A stretch of DNA of 62,131 nucleotides from an uncultured Halieaceae bacterium. Its GTDB lineage: Bacteria; Pseudomonadota; Gammaproteobacteria; Pseudomonadales; Halieaceae. Each line of letters starts with the position of its first letter. Positions within the stretch are counted from its first letter, which is position 1. The stretch spans positions 1 to 62,131 of the forward strand of contig CAJXMD010000008.1 in NCBI GenBank assembly GCA_913056165.1. Direction: 5' to 3'. The notes under the pieces were generated by a model. That model was not told where the DNA came from. It did not search any database and saw only the letters and a program-made list of their open reading frames with translations. Below are positions 35,295 through 45,637 of the stretch, in pieces. The position numbers and the translations under genes were made by a program.

Positions 35295-36743
35295 TCAGTC
35301 GGAATCGAGGGCCTCGGTCAAGATTTTATTGATCAGCTGAGGGTTAGCTTGCCCCTTAGATGCCTTCATAATCTGGCCGACAAAGAAACCAATAAGTTTT
35401 TTTTGCTTGGAGCTGTCGGCGGCACGGTACTGTGCAACCTGATCCTGATTTTCACTCATGACGTCGGCAACCAATTTTTCCAGAGCTCCCGTGTCACTAA
35501 CCTGCCTTAAACCTCGTGCTTCAATGATCTGATCTGCTGATCCCTCTCCCTGCCACAGCGCCTCGAATACCTGTTTGCCCAGTTTACTGGATAGGGTTCC
35601 ATCGGTGATGCGTGCGACAAGACCCGCCAAATTCTGCGGTTCGACGGGAGACTGTGAGACTGGTATCCCTTCCTTATTCAAAGCTGCACTCAAGTCGCCG
35701 AGCATCCAGTTTGCGATCGCTTTTGGTTCATCGCATAGGGTAACCGCTTTTTCGAAGTAGGCTGCCATATCAGGTGAGCTGACCAACAATGCTGCATCGT
35801 AGTCAGAGAGTTGATACTGCGCGATGAAGCGTTCTCGTTTGGCCGCCGGAAGTTCAGGTAAAGCCTGTCTTACGCTGTCGATATAGTCATCGGTTAACAC
35901 AATGGGCAATAAATCTGGCTCGGGGAAATAGCGATAATCATTCGCTACTTCCTTTGAGCGCATCGACCGAGTCTCGTCTCGGTCCGCATCGTAAAGTCGG
36001 GTTTCCTGCACGATGCTCACACCATCCTCTAAAAGTTCCTGTTGTCGTGCCGTTTCAGCCGCGATTGCTTTTTCGACAAATCTGAAGGAATTGACGTTTT
36101 TTATTTCGGTACGCGTGCCGTAGCTGTCGCTTCCGGTTGGGCGTAAGGACAGATTGATGTCGCATCGCATAGACCCCTCCGCCATGTTGCCGTCTGAGAT
36201 CCCGAGATAAGTGACTAGCGAGTGGAGTGCCTTGAGGTAGGCGACTGCTTGCTCGGCAGTTCTAAAGTCGGGCTCCGTGACGATCTCCAGAAGGGGAGTC
36301 CCTGCTCTATTAAGATCAACCCCGGTTTGACCGGGGAAACGGTCATGCACTGACTTTCCTGCATCCTCTTCAAGATGGGCTCGGGTAATTCTGATGGGGA
36401 ACAGGCTGCCGTCAGAGAGCGGCACTTGAAATACCCCCTCGCAGACAATGGGTTCAAAGAACTGGCTGACCTGGTAACCCTTTGGGAGATCGGGGTAGAA
36501 ATAGTTTTTACGATCAAAAATAGATCGCTTGCCAATGCGTGCATCAATTCCAAGACCAAACATCACGGCATAGCGAACTGCCTGCTCGTTCAGGACCGGG
36601 AGCATGCCGGGCATGCCGAGATCTACCGCACAAGCCTGACTATTTGGATCCGCACCAAATTTATTTGCAGCACCCGAAAAAATCTTACTTGCTGTTGCTA
36701 GCTGCAGGTGAACTTCAAGCCCCATGACTGTTTCCCAGCTCAT
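35295..36743 (-). CDS. gatB: Asp-tRNA(Asn)/Glu-tRNA(Gln) amidotransferase subunit B
   Basis: A 482-aa GatB that binds misacylated tRNA and activates its acyl group with ATP. The N-terminal kinase-like cradle starts [13 protein letters not shown], includes [24 protein letters not shown] (residues about 78-101) and [16 protein letters not shown] (about 165). The tail is the YqeY-like domain ([22 protein letters not shown]). It overlaps gatA by 4 bp (ATGA). Confidence 0.98.
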   Translation of the reverse strand: MSWETVMGLEVHLQLATASKIFSGAANKFGADPNSQACAVDLGMPGMLPVLNEQAVRYAVMFGLGIDARIGKRSIFDRKNYFYPDLPKGYQVSQFFEPIVCEGVFQVPLSDGSLFPIRITRAHLEEDAGKSVHDRFPGQTGVDLNRAGTPLLEIVTEPDFRTAEQAVAYLKALHSLVTYLGISDGNMAEGSMRCDINLSLRPTGSDSYGTRTEIKNVNSFRFVEKAIAAETARQQELLEDGVSIVQETRLYDADRDETRSMRSKEVANDYRYFPEPDLLPIVLTDDYIDSVRQALPELPAAKRERFIAQYQLSDYDAALLVSSPDMAAYFEKAVTLCDEPKAIANWMLGDLSAALNKEGIPVSQSPVEPQNLAGLVARITDGTLSSKLGKQVFEALWQGEGSADQIIEARGLRQVSDTGALEKLVADVMSENQDQVAQYRAADSSKQKKLIGFFVGQIMKASKGQANPQLINKILTEALDSD

Positions 36744-38218
36744 GATTGATCAGCTCCAATTTGAGGCGTCTTTAAGTGGTGGTCGGTTCGCAATTGCAGA
36801 CGATGACCCGCTCGCAATACGGTCTCCTCGTCGAAGGGTCGGCCGATTAATTGAAGACCGATGGGGAGGTCATTAATCAAGCCTGCGGGTACCGATAGTC
36901 CTGGAAGTCCAGCAAGGTTGACTGAAAGCGTGTAGACGTCCTCCATATACATGGCAATGGGGTCGTCGTTTTTTGCGCCGACAGGAAAAGCGACATTGGG
37001 CGCGGACGGGCCGGCAATTAGATCGCAGACCTCAAACGCTTTTTTAAAATCCTCGCTGATAATCCGTCTAACCTGCTGTGCTTTTTTAAAATAGGCGTCG
37101 TAAAAACCAGCCGACAACGCATAGGTTCCCACCAAAATACGGCGTTGCACCTCGTCACCAAATCCTTCGCTTCGGGATCGAGCGTAGAGATCCATAAGGT
37201 CGGTTGGGTTGTCGCAGCGGTGGCCAAATCGTACGCCATCGTAACGAGCAAGGTTCGCCGAGGCCTCCGCAGGAGCAATGACGTAGTAAGTAGCGATACC
37301 TTGCCGAGTATGCGGCAGATCGACATCGACCAATATGGCGCCCTCGGCCTCCAGCTCCTTCAGGGCGGCGTGTATCGATGTGGCAACATCTGCATTCAAC
37401 ATGTCGCTGAAATATTCTTTGGGTAAGCCAATTCTCAGGCCCTTGATGTCTCCGTTCAATGCTGTGTGGAAGTTGGGAACGGGGACATCGGCTGACGTGG
37501 AATCATTGGCATCCAAGCCACACATAGCGCTTAACATGAGTGCGGCATCTTCAACGGTTCGTGTCATCGGGCCGGCCTGATCCAATGAGGAGGCGAAGGC
37601 TATGATGCCAAAACGAGATATCCGTCCATAGGTCGGCTTGAAGCCGGTGATGCCGCAGAGAGAGGCTGGCTGTCGTATCGATCCGCCTGTGTCAGTGCCA
37701 GTGCTTAGGGGCGCCAGTCCGGCGGCAACAGCGGCAGCACTGCCCCCTGAACTTCCTCCGGGTACCCGTTTCAGATCCCACGGGTTGAAACTGGGCCCAA
37801 AGTAACTGGTTTCGTTAGATGAGCCCATGGCGAACTCATCCATATTGGTTTTACCCAGCGTTACCACACCCGCGGCATTCAGTTTTTCCACCACGGTTGC
37901 GCTGTAGGGAGGCTCAAAGTTTGCCAACATTTTTGACGCGCAGGTGGTTCTGATGCCCGCAGTGCAAAAAATGTCCTTGTGAAGTAGGGGAACTCCAGTC
38001 AGCGGTCCTTCTGCACCCTTGGCGCGAGCCTGATCCGCCGCTGCCGCCGAGGCGAGGGCTCCCTCATGATCAATAGTTACTACTGCGTTTACCGCCGGAT
38101 TAAATTTTTCTATTCGCTGCAGATAGGCTTGAGTTAGCTCGAGGGAGGAAATGGTTCCGGCCCGTAAGGCACTGATTAGTTGCGCTGCGGTTGCAGAGGA
38201 CAAATCAAGAGAATTCAT
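36740..38218 (-). CDS. gatA: Asp-tRNA(Asn)/Glu-tRNA(Gln) amidotransferase subunit A
   Basis: A 492-aa amidase-signature glutaminase supplying ammonia to GatB. The catalytic Ser-cisSer-Lys set is visible: Lys in [11 protein letters not shown] (about residue 78) and the serine-rich [14 protein letters not shown] and [14 protein letters not shown] (about 150-182). Its ATG shares a base with the gatC stop (TGATG). Length is normal. This indirect route implies that Asn-tRNA or Gln-tRNA is made by transamidation, although a separate glutaminyl-tRNA synthetase may exist elsewhere. Confidence 0.98.
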   Translation of the reverse strand: MNSLDLSSATAAQLISALRAGTISSLELTQAYLQRIEKFNPAVNAVVTIDHEGALASAAAADQARAKGAEGPLTGVPLLHKDIFCTAGIRTTCASKMLANFEPPYSATVVEKLNAAGVVTLGKTNMDEFAMGSSNETSYFGPSFNPWDLKRVPGGSSGGSAAAVAAGLAPLSTGTDTGGSIRQPASLCGITGFKPTYGRISRFGIIAFASSLDQAGPMTRTVEDAALMLSAMCGLDANDSTSADVPVPNFHTALNGDIKGLRIGLPKEYFSDMLNADVATSIHAALKELEAEGAILVDVDLPHTRQGIATYYVIAPAEASANLARYDGVRFGHRCDNPTDLMDLYARSRSEGFGDEVQRRILVGTYALSAGFYDAYFKKAQQVRRIISEDFKKAFEVCDLIAGPSAPNVAFPVGAKNDDPIAMYMEDVYTLSVNLAGLPGLSVPAGLINDLPIGLQLIGRPFDEETVLRAGHRLQLRTDHHLKTPQIGADQS

Positions 38219-38505
38219 CAGTCGATTACCCGTGGGACTAAAAAATAGCCATCTTCCACTGACGGAGCTGGCTTTTGCAGCTCGTCCCGGCGATTCTCTT
38301 CCGTCACCGCGTCAGCTCGAAGCCGCTGCTCCATGTCGTGGGGGTTAGACATCGGTACCACGCCATCGGTGTCCACCTGTTGTAATTCCGCCACCAGTTC
38401 CAGAACTCGGGTAAAGCGGCCGGTGACATCCTCCATGGTCTCTTCAGGTATCGAGAGGCGGGCCAACAGTGCCACCTGAGCCACGTCTTCAGTGGTAACT
38501 GGCAT
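38218..38505 (-). CDS. gatC: Asp-tRNA(Asn)/Glu-tRNA(Gln) amidotransferase subunit C
   Basis: A 95-aa stabilising subunit that wraps GatA and GatB. The start is ATG 38505, giving [20 protein letters not shown], which matches GatC N-termini; an open frame reaching 38637 adds 44 residues unlike the family and is rejected. [21 protein letters not shown] (about 55-75) is the typical middle segment. It is the first gene of gatCAB, divergent from mreB. Confidence 0.95.
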   Translation of the reverse strand: MPVTTEDVAQVALLARLSIPEETMEDVTGRFTRVLELVAELQQVDTDGVVPMSNPHDMEQRLRADAVTEENRRDELQKPAPSVEDGYFLVPRVID

Positions 38506-38553
38506 GATAAAAATCCAAAAAAAAGGGGACCGCGAAGCTATCACAGATTCACC

Positions 38554-38582
38554 TTGCCCAAAAACCCCTTGGTTGATACATT
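38554..38582 (+). promoter_or_regulatory. Candidate sigma-70 promoter upstream of mreB
   Basis: TTGCCC (38554-38559) and TACATT (38577-38582) are 17 bp apart; each matches consensus at four of six positions. They lie in the 251-bp gatC/mreB divergent region and would leave a leader of about 165 nt. The rest of the region holds A- and T-runs (38514-38524, 38624-38630) and an AGGTACCT palindrome, but I see no other gene. This is weak evidence. Confidence 0.3.
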
Positions 38583-38756
38583 TCTCCGTTATTGGGGGGG
38601 CAAAAGTGACTGATTTTTCGATTTTTTTTATCCTCACCTCAAAAAATAAAGCCTAGGTACCTCGCCCCTCGGACAGACCCGAAGGCAAGGCTCGCAGGGC
38701 AGGATAGGTCCGCAAAATCTGAGACCCGCGGCCCGCTGAAGAAACAGGAAGTAATC

Positions 38757-39794
38757 ATGTTTAAACGCCTACGAGGCATGTTCTCCAACGATCTCTCCAT
38801 TGACCTTGGCACAGCGAATACGCTGATCTACGTCAAGGACAAAGGCATCATTTTGGACGAACCTTCCGTCGTGGCAATTCGTGTTCACAACGGCCAGAAG
38901 TCTGTCGAAGCGGTTGGCCGGGAGGCGAAGCGGATGCTGGGTAGAACGCCAGGCAATATCCTGGCAATACGTCCCCTTAAAGACGGTGTCATTGCCGACT
39001 TTCAGGTGACTGAAAAGATGCTTCAGCATTTCATTGCCAAAGTTCATGAGACCCAATTCATCCGGCCTAGCCCGAGGGTATTGATCTGTGTTCCATGCAT
39101 GTCTACGCAGGTCGAGCGACGGGCTATTCGCGAGTCGGCCCTGAGTGCTGGCGCACGCGAAGTCCGCCTTATCGAAGAGCCCATGGCTGCAGCTATTGGT
39201 GCCGGCTTACAGGTTGATGAAGCCACAGGCTGTATGGTTGTCGATATTGGCGGAGGAACGACCGAAATTGCGATCATCTCCCTTAACGGAGTTGTCTATC
39301 GAGATTCCATACGAGTCGGCGGGGATCGCTTTGATGAGAGCATTGTGGCTTATGTTCGGCGGCGATACGGCAGTCTGATTGGAGATTCCACTGCCGAGCG
39401 GATCAAGCAGGAGGTCGGTTGTGCTGTCTCATCAAGCGAGCTACGAGAGATTGATGTTCGAGGCAGGCATCTCGCTGAAGGAATCCCCAAAAGCTTTACC
39501 TTAAATAGCGACGAAATTAGAGGTGCGCTGGAGGATCCGCTCGAGTCCATCCTTCGAGCTATCAAAATGGCACTGGAGCAGTCACCGCCCGAACTGGCTG
39601 CAGATATTGCCGAGTCAGGAATTGTTCTGACCGGTGGTGGCGCTCTGCTTCGTGATCTTGATAAGCGCATAGCTGAAGAAACGGAGTTGCCGGTTATCGT
39701 GGCAGAGGATCCACTGACCTGTGTCGCCAGGGGCGGCGGCCGGGCTCTGGAACTGATGGACCGGCACGCACTCGATTTGCTATCTACGGAGTAA
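38757..39794 (+). CDS. mreB: Rod-shape-determining actin homologue MreB
   Basis: A 345-aa bacterial actin that forms membrane filaments guiding lateral wall synthesis. Nucleotide-binding motifs are [10 protein letters not shown] (phosphate 1, about 17-26), [13 protein letters not shown] (phosphate 2, about 160) and [12 protein letters not shown] (adenosine, about 285). The N-terminus [20 protein letters not shown] fits the family including its membrane-binding helix. First gene of mreBCD-maf-yhdP. Confidence 0.98.
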   Translation: MFKRLRGMFSNDLSIDLGTANTLIYVKDKGIILDEPSVVAIRVHNGQKSVEAVGREAKRMLGRTPGNILAIRPLKDGVIADFQVTEKMLQHFIAKVHETQFIRPSPRVLICVPCMSTQVERRAIRESALSAGAREVRLIEEPMAAAIGAGLQVDEATGCMVVDIGGGTTEIAIISLNGVVYRDSIRVGGDRFDESIVAYVRRRYGSLIGDSTAERIKQEVGCAVSSSELREIDVRGRHLAEGIPKSFTLNSDEIRGALEDPLESILRAIKMALEQSPPELAADIAESGIVLTGGGALLRDLDKRIAEETELPVIVAEDPLTCVARGGGRALELMDRHALDLLSTE

Positions 39795-39830
39795 TATCAC
39801 CGGTCAGCCTGTTCGCTGAGGGAGCGGCCT

Positions 39831-40679
39831 ATCAAACCACTTTTTCTCAAGGAAAAGCATGTAGGTTGGCGTTTAGCGTTGGTGCTTGGCCTGTGTCTAA
39901 TTTTACTCATAAGCTTCCGGGAACAGCCCTTTTTCCAGCGCGTCCGGTTGATCACCCACGATGCTGTTTCCGTTTTTTATACTGTGGCCGCTTCTCCCGT
40001 AACGGCTGGACGCGCTGTGGTGAGTTTTTTTAAAAGCCACCGAGCTTTACGTGATGAGAATTCCAGACTTCAGCAAGAAAACTTTTTGCTTCGTGGCCAG
40101 GCGCAGCGACTTGCTGCAGTGGTCGCCGAAAATTCTCGTTACCGGGACCTGCTTAATTCGGCAGGCAGTCTTGATCGAGAGGTCATGGTCGCAGAAATAA
40201 TCGCGGTTACGGCGGACGCCTCACGCCATATATTGCTGCTCGATAAGGGAAGCAGTCACGGCGTTGTGCAAGGGCAGCCATTATTGGGTGCAGAGGGGTT
40301 GATTGGTCAGATAATTATGGTGGGTGAATCTACTAGCAGAGCCATCATGATTTCTGACTCCACACATGCAGTGCCAGTTCAGGTGCTCCGCAGTGGTGTG
40401 AGGGGTTTGGCAGAGGGAACGGGTGAGATAGACCGTCTGATGGTCCGTCATATTGCAGCTACCACCGATATTGTGGAGGGCGACATTCTGGTGACGTCAG
40501 GCCTTGGAGGATTGTTCCCCCCGGGCTACCCCGTTGCAGAAGTAGTGAGCATCGAAAATGTAAAGGGCTCGGCCTTCGCAGCGGTGCTTTCAAGGCCGAT
40601 GGTAAAGCTTGATAGGGGCAGGTACGTCATGCTTGCCATGGATGTCGCCACAAAGCTTAATGATCTGGGCGCCCGCTAG
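39831..40679 (+). CDS. mreC: Rod-shape-determining protein MreC (probable ATC start)
   Basis: MreC is a periplasmic scaffold of the elongasome with one N-terminal membrane helix. Family features: transmembrane segment LALVLGLCLILLISF, coiled coil (DENSRLQQENFLLRGQ), then beta domains (LDKGSSHGVVQGQPLLG, GLIGQIIMVG, VTSGLGGLFPPGYPVAEV). The first usual start codon in frame is TTG 39879, which would begin inside the membrane helix. Sixteen codons upstream, ATC-AAA-CCA-CTT-TTT-CTC gives the conserved (I/M)KPLF start of Gammaproteobacterial MreC, with GGAG seven bases before it (39820-39823). I therefore start at ATC 39831 (282 aa); no ATG, GTG or TTG lies between the preceding in-frame stop at 39816 and TTG 39879. 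The stop overlaps mreD by one base. Confidence 0.85.
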   Translation: MKPLFLKEKHVGWRLALVLGLCLILLISFREQPFFQRVRLITHDAVSVFYTVAASPVTAGRAVVSFFKSHRALRDENSRLQQENFLLRGQAQRLAAVVAENSRYRDLLNSAGSLDREVMVAEIIAVTADASRHILLLDKGSSHGVVQGQPLLGAEGLIGQIIMVGESTSRAIMISDSTHAVPVQVLRSGVRGLAEGTGEIDRLMVRHIAATTDIVEGDILVTSGLGGLFPPGYPVAEVVSIENVKGSAFAAVLSRPMVKLDRGRYVMLAMDVATKLNDLGAR

Positions 40680-41158
40680 TGGCACGGCGTGGCACATGGC
40701 TGATCGTTATAACGCTGGTCATAAGTCTGATTCTTCAGGTAGTGCCAGTTCCTTTTGAGTGGCGTGGATTTCGACCAGAACTGGTTTTGCTCGTACTTTT
40801 TTACTGGGTGCTAGCATTGCCCCAGCGAATCGGTGTGATTACAGCAGGGCTGGTTGGGCTAAGTATAGATTTTCTTGATGGCTTCGCTATCGGCGCGGCT
40901 GGGGCGGGAGCGAGTATTGGCAGTCTTATTATACTGCTGAATTACCAGCGTATTAGGCAGTTCGACTCCTTGCAGCAAACCTTTCTTATTGGATTAGTCC
41001 TCGCGATTGTGTTGCTGGTGACCCAGCGACTTCACGGGCTCTTAGGATATACAGCAGATGGGTTAGAGTTTCTCTACTCAGTGCCTGTATCTATGGTGCT
41101 TTGGATTCCCATTCGGAATTTCCTCCGAGGATACCGACGGTATTACGAGATCGCGTGA
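40679..41158 (+). CDS. mreD: Rod-shape-determining protein MreD
   Basis: A 159-aa polytopic inner-membrane protein with about five hydrophobic helices, the third component of MreBCD. The start is GTG, its G shared with the mreC stop (TAGTG). It contains FRPELVLLVLFYWVLALPQRIGV and a following DFLDGFAIGAAG loop, typical of MreD. Its stop overlaps the maf ATG. Confidence 0.93.
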   Translation: MARRGTWLIVITLVISLILQVVPVPFEWRGFRPELVLLVLFYWVLALPQRIGVITAGLVGLSIDFLDGFAIGAAGAGASIGSLIILLNYQRIRQFDSLQQTFLIGLVLAIVLLVTQRLHGLLGYTADGLEFLYSVPVSMVLWIPIRNFLRGYRRYYEIA

Positions 41159-41742
41159 TGAACATTTGTCTTGCATCGTCGAGCCCGCGAAGGAGAGCTC
41201 TTCTATCATTATTGGTAGATGACTTTTCGACTTTGGCCCCCTGTATCGATGAGGCCGTTAAAAAAGGGGAGGCTCCTGAGCGTTATGTGGAGCGTCTAGC
41301 CGTCCTAAAGGCAGATGAGTGTGCGGACGAGGCGAGTATTGTTATTGCCGCCGATACTTGTGTGTCAATAGAACGGGAAATACTGGGAAAGCCCATAAAT
41401 CGAGAACACGCGAAAATGATGTTGCAGCGTCTATCCGGACGAGAACACTCGGTTTACACGGGTTTAGCGGTACTTGCGCCCAATCAGCGCTACGCATTGA
41501 CCGTAATGACCACGGTGTATTTTGGCGTGCTGGACAACTCGCTGATCGAAGATTACCTAAATACTGACGAGCCCTATGACAAAGCGGGTGCTTATGGCAT
41601 TCAGGGAATTGCAGGTAGTTTTGTCGCGGCTATAAAGGGCAGTTATTCAAGCGTTGTTGGACTGCCGCTCTGCGAGACGAGAGAAAGTCTTCAGAAGTGT
41701 GGCGCCTCCTTAAGATTAGGCACCGCCAGCAGTGGGTATTGA
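41158..41742 (+). CDS. maf: Maf-family nucleoside triphosphate pyrophosphatase
   Basis: A 194-aa house-cleaning enzyme that hydrolyses dTTP/UTP or modified nucleotides. ATG 41158 overlaps the mreD stop (TGATG) and yields the family start ICLASSSPRRRALL. The catalytic Asp lies in VIAADTCVSI (about residue 67), and GKPINREHAKMMLQRLSGREHSVYTG and DEPYDKAGAYGIQGIAG are conserved. It is closest in pattern to YhdE-type Maf. An open frame reaching 41101 would run inside mreD and is not used. Confidence 0.95.
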   Translation: MNICLASSSPRRRALLSLLVDDFSTLAPCIDEAVKKGEAPERYVERLAVLKADECADEASIVIAADTCVSIEREILGKPINREHAKMMLQRLSGREHSVYTGLAVLAPNQRYALTVMTTVYFGVLDNSLIEDYLNTDEPYDKAGAYGIQGIAGSFVAAIKGSYSSVVGLPLCETRESLQKCGASLRLGTASSGY

Positions 41743-44700
41743 GCGCGTGCACTACATCCTCGGTAAGCTCCTGTGGCGCGCTTTGCTTTTTTTGGTTGTT
41801 CTTTTGGCTGTTTATGTGTCGGGCACCCGATTTTTATTCTCGGGGCTGCCAGCGTACAGAGAAGCCATTCTCGATGCTATAAATCAGCAGTTTGATTCGA
41901 CTATCACCTTGAGTGAGATTGGCGGGGATTTGAATGGTTTTACCCCTGCGCTGATGTTTCGCGATTTGCACTTGGTACTGACGCCTGCGGTAGAGATCCG
42001 GTTTACCGAAGCCAGAGCATCACTGGATCCGTGGGCATCCCTGTTGGCAATGTCCCCGAGACTAGGCGCACTTTTAATTGATCGTGCCGAAGTATTGATT
42101 GATTTGGATTCTTACGCGGCAGCGGCAAGTAAAAGCAGTGATGTCAGCGCCATTGAGCCTTTTTCCGTCTTCGAAAATATAGTGTTTACGAATGCGTCGG
42201 TAATGCTTTTCCGTGATGGAGTAGCTTCTGACAACTTTGATGCGAGCTTGCAGCTTGAGCGGGAGGGAAGTCAACTTCGGTTTCAAGGATTAGCGAGAGG
42301 GCCTGGCGGAGCGGAGCTTTCCCTCGGAGGCTCAGGAATAGGCGGGCTGGCTTCCATAGAGAGTTTTGAGGGCACAGTTTATGCCCAAATCCGTATCCCC
42401 AATATTAATGCCGTTTCAGGAATTCTGAACGCAGAAGGGGTAGGAGTGGCTGACCTTGACCTCTGGTACCAGAGTACTACCGAGAAGCGTCAGCTCACGT
42501 TTCAGTCTGCCGTCAGGGATTTTGGTTGGAGACTCTATGACAGCAAGCAAGCGACCCTTAATCAGGCCTCGCTGTCAGGCATTCTTCGGCAAACTGAGGG
42601 CAACTGGGATGCGACCATAAATAACCTTTCTTTGGGGTCGACATCCAGCCTGTTAGTTGTAGACAAACTTCAATTATCTGGCGGTGAGGACGGCGCTATA
42701 ACCGCAAGAGTGAGTGAGTTTGATGTAGCTAATGCCACTCAGACTCTCATCGAGTCGGGCTTCTTACCCAGGAAATTTGAGGAGGTTCTTGCCACTCTCG
42801 AGCCCTCGGGAACAGTGTATGCAACGACATTGAGCCTGCCTGAGCCAGATAGCTTTTTGGATACGTGGTCGGTTCAGGCTGATATAAAAGATGCCAGCGT
42901 GAAGCCCTATAAAAAAGTACCCGGCCTTTACGGAATTGATGCCACTGTGGAGGCCAATCAGGATGCTGCTAGAGCGTGGATAGATACCGAAGACTTCACT
43001 TTGGATCTACCTTTGGTTTATGACCAGCCGATAGAAATAAAACGTATTGAAGGCTGGTTGGATGCCACTTGGAGTAAAAATTTTCTCCGGCTACACAATG
43101 GTGTGCTTATGGCCGATACGGACGAGCACCCGGCGCAAGTGTTGTTCGGTATCGATATTCCGCTAAACAAGGATTACGCTGCGGAGTCGCCTGTAGCGAT
43201 GTACCTTGACGTAGGTTTTGAGGAAGCCCCTGTTTCAGTGAGGGATTTTTACATTCCCAACAAAGTTCCGGAGGCTTTGGATCTATGGCTGGATTCTGCT
43301 CTCCTACAGGGCATAGCGAAGACAGGCCTGTTTGTTTGGCGCGGGCCATTCAAGAATTTTGGGGCGGGTGCCCAGAGTATGCAGCTCGCGGCGGAAATTG
43401 ACTCTGCGACAATCCAATATCACGCGGATTGGCCGGTCGTAAAAGATGCCGATGCACGGCTCTTTGTTGACACCACGGATGTGGCCCTGTGGTCCGATCG
43501 CGCGGAATCCAAAGGGCTAAACATGAGTGATCTGGTCTTGATGACCAGTCGAAAGTCCGCGGAGCATCAGTTGCTGATGCAGGGGGATATTGCCGGTACT
43601 GCTCAGGGTGTTCTGGATTTTCTAACGAAGAGTCCCATTGATAAAAAAGCAGGTGGTCTGCTGGACGATCTCGAATCCTCGGGCAGTGTGACTGGAGATC
43701 TTGAGTTGGGTTTGAGGTTGGATGATATTTCTCAGGATGTTCACGTGGTGCTCAGGACTGACTTAAGCGACGCTGCGCTGCATTCCAAGCTGCTGAACAT
43801 TACGCTAAGTGACGTCTCTGGTGGATTGGATTTTGAATGGCAAGCCGGCTTTAGCGACCGTGATTTGTCGGCGAGTTTATTCGGTAGACCGATTTCGATT
43901 GAGATAGGCCGAGGTACAACCGGTCGCGATGGGGCTGATCTGCTCGATGCCAAATTTATTGCTGATCTGGGAGGCAAGGAGCTTAAGTCCTGGTTCGATG
44001 ATCAGTTGACGATATTCCGACAGCCGGCCCTGGACAACGTTTTCTCTGGTGAAACTCGGATTGAGGTCGAGCTGGTCGTGGGCGAGCAGGCTGAAGTCTT
44101 TTTGCATTCTGATTTGGCCGGACTGGGGGTTAATCTGCCGGCTCCGCTTGGTAAAAATCCGTCAGCGGTAACACCGCTCGCTCTAAGTTTTGACTTGGCG
44201 CCGTCGGGCGATTGGGAAGGATTTTGGGATTCCAGGTTGACCGCACGTATCACCCGTGAAAAAAAACAAACTGGTCTTTTGATTGATGTGACGCCGAGGA
44301 GCAAACCTGATTTCAGTGAGATCGACAGTGGGCCCACAGGACTTGTAATCACCGGCACGTGGCCCGAGCTGATTCTAGACCCCTGGGTAGAGCTCTACCT
44401 TGAAATTACCGAGAATACCGAGGAGGGGTTGCCCGCAATCCTGCCAACTGTCACTGAACTTGACATCGAAGCTCTCTTGGTGCGCGAGGAAAGTCTAGGT
44501 CCCGTAACCCTCAGCTCCAGAGCTATGGCTGAGTGGTGGACGCTGGATTTTGCGATGCCTGATATTGAGGGTTCCTTTGCTTTGCCCGCCAATGGAGACA
44601 TACCCGAATTGGTCTTGCATGAACTCAATTTCGGAGGGGAAGCGGCATCTGATGCCAGTACAGATGAGATTTTTGAGGCGGTTCTGGACGGCGAGGCTCC

Positions 44701-45637
44701 TCCGGAACCTGTTGAAGTTGCTTCCCTTGACGACGCTCCTCCAGCACTCAGGTCACCACTTAATGTCACTGTTTCCAATTTGAGGTATCGGGGTGAGCCA
44801 TTAGGGGCATTGGCCTTCCAGTTACGTAGTGAAGAAGAGACCTTGTTCGCAGACGAAATCCGCGGAAGCCTGGCGACCGCAGTTATCAAAAAAGGCAGTC
44901 AACTGCGCTGGGAGCCCCGTGGTGAAGATATTTGGGGCAGCGGTTTCACCGGGGTCATAGGAGTAGCGGATTTGGCCGATACTTTTGGCAAATTTGGCCT
45001 AGAGCCTGCGGCGCGAAGTGATACTGGGGAATTCGATATAAACGTGAACTGGCTGGGAGCTCCCACTGAGGTAGGTTTACAAAAACTCGATGGCGATGTT
45101 CATATAAGACTGGAAGATGGGTCATTCCTGCCAGTGTCCAACAGAGCCACTGGCGCCGTGCGCTTGTTTAGTCTGTTGAATCTGGCGGGACTTCTTCAAC
45201 GGGCCAACGTGACCCAATTGTTTGAGCCAGGTGTGGCTTTTTCGCTTGCTGAGGGGGATCTGAACTTTACTGCGGGTACTCTCGCCATCCCCAAATTTTC
45301 GATTGATGGACCCGGAGGGGGTTTTTCATTCACCAGTGATGTCGACCTCGTCAACGAAATAATCGATGGAGAGCTCACCGTGACTTTACCTCTGGTGGAC
45401 AACATCCCTTGGGTGGCAGCGTTGGCTGGAGGCCTGCCCTTAGCGGCAGGTGCTTATCTGATGAGCAAAGTTTTTGAGGATCAGGTTAAAACCCTGAGCA
45501 GTGCGGTGTACGACGTCTCGGGTTCTTTATCCGCTCCAGATGTGGAGTTCGTCAGGTTATTCGATGCCTCCGCCGCCCAGAGCGAGAGCGCTCAAGTGGA
45601 GTCGGACGACGACGCGTCATCAAGCTCGCGCAGATAG
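41732..45637 (+). CDS. yhdP: YhdP-family AsmA-like giant envelope protein
   Basis: A 1301-aa inner-membrane-anchored periplasmic protein of the YhdP/TIGR02099 family. One membrane helix (about residues 14-33) is followed by a long beta-rich groove region; the C-terminal AsmA-like part includes VSNRATGAVRLFSLLNLAGLLQR and GPGGGFSFTSDVDLVNEIIDG. In E. coli YhdP with TamB and YdbH moves phospholipids to the outer membrane. Start GTG 41732 overlaps maf by 11 bp. The last about 20 residues are Ser/Asp/Glu-rich and overlap the convergent yjgA gene by 46 bp. In Pseudomonas rng lies between maf and yhdP; it is absent here. Confidence 0.93.
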   Translation: MGIERVHYILGKLLWRALLFLVVLLAVYVSGTRFLFSGLPAYREAILDAINQQFDSTITLSEIGGDLNGFTPALMFRDLHLVLTPAVEIRFTEARASLDPWASLLAMSPRLGALLIDRAEVLIDLDSYAAAASKSSDVSAIEPFSVFENIVFTNASVMLFRDGVASDNFDASLQLEREGSQLRFQGLARGPGGAELSLGGSGIGGLASIESFEGTVYAQIRIPNINAVSGILNAEGVGVADLDLWYQSTTEKRQLTFQSAVRDFGWRLYDSKQATLNQASLSGILRQTEGNWDATINNLSLGSTSSLLVVDKLQLSGGEDGAITARVSEFDVANATQTLIESGFLPRKFEEVLATLEPSGTVYATTLSLPEPDSFLDTWSVQADIKDASVKPYKKVPGLYGIDATVEANQDAARAWIDTEDFTLDLPLVYDQPIEIKRIEGWLDATWSKNFLRLHNGVLMADTDEHPAQVLFGIDIPLNKDYAAESPVAMYLDVGFEEAPVSVRDFYIPNKVPEALDLWLDSALLQGIAKTGLFVWRGPFKNFGAGAQSMQLAAEIDSATIQYHADWPVVKDADARLFVDTTDVALWSDRAESKGLNMSDLVLMTSRKSAEHQLLMQGDIAGTAQGVLDFLTKSPIDKKAGGLLDDLESSGSVTGDLELGLRLDDISQDVHVVLRTDLSDAALHSKLLNITLSDVSGGLDFEWQAGFSDRDLSASLFGRPISIEIGRGTTGRDGADLLDAKFIADLGGKELKSWFDDQLTIFRQPALDNVFSGETRIEVELVVGEQAEVFLHSDLAGLGVNLPAPLGKNPSAVTPLALSFDLAPSGDWEGFWDSRLTARITREKKQTGLLIDVTPRSKPDFSEIDSGPTGLVITGTWPELILDPWVELYLEITENTEEGLPAILPTVTELDIEALLVREESLGPVTLSSRAMAEWWTLDFAMPDIEGSFALPANGDIPELVLHELNFGGEAASDASTDEIFEAVLDGEAPPEPVEVASLDDAPPALRSPLNVTVSNLRYRGEPLGALAFQLRSEEETLFADEIRGSLATAVIKKGSQLRWEPRGEDIWGSGFTGVIGVADLADTFGKFGLEPAARSDTGEFDINVNWLGAPTEVGLQKLDGDVHIRLEDGSFLPVSNRATGAVRLFSLLNLAGLLQRANVTQLFEPGVAFSLAEGDLNFTAGTLAIPKFSIDGPGGGFSFTSDVDLVNEIIDGELTVTLPLVDNIPWVAALAGGLPLAAGAYLMSKVFEDQVKTLSSAVYDVSGSLSAPDVEFVRLFDASAAQSESAQVESDDDASSSSRR

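Noticed and set aside
38506-38756. A small gene or RNA in the gatC/mreB gap
   Set aside because: The region has A- and T-runs and a possible promoter, but no open frame with a ribosome-binding site and no stable RNA fold that I can support.
44395-44889. 164-codon minus-strand open frame
   Set aside because: It is a Ser/Arg-rich shadow inside yhdP.
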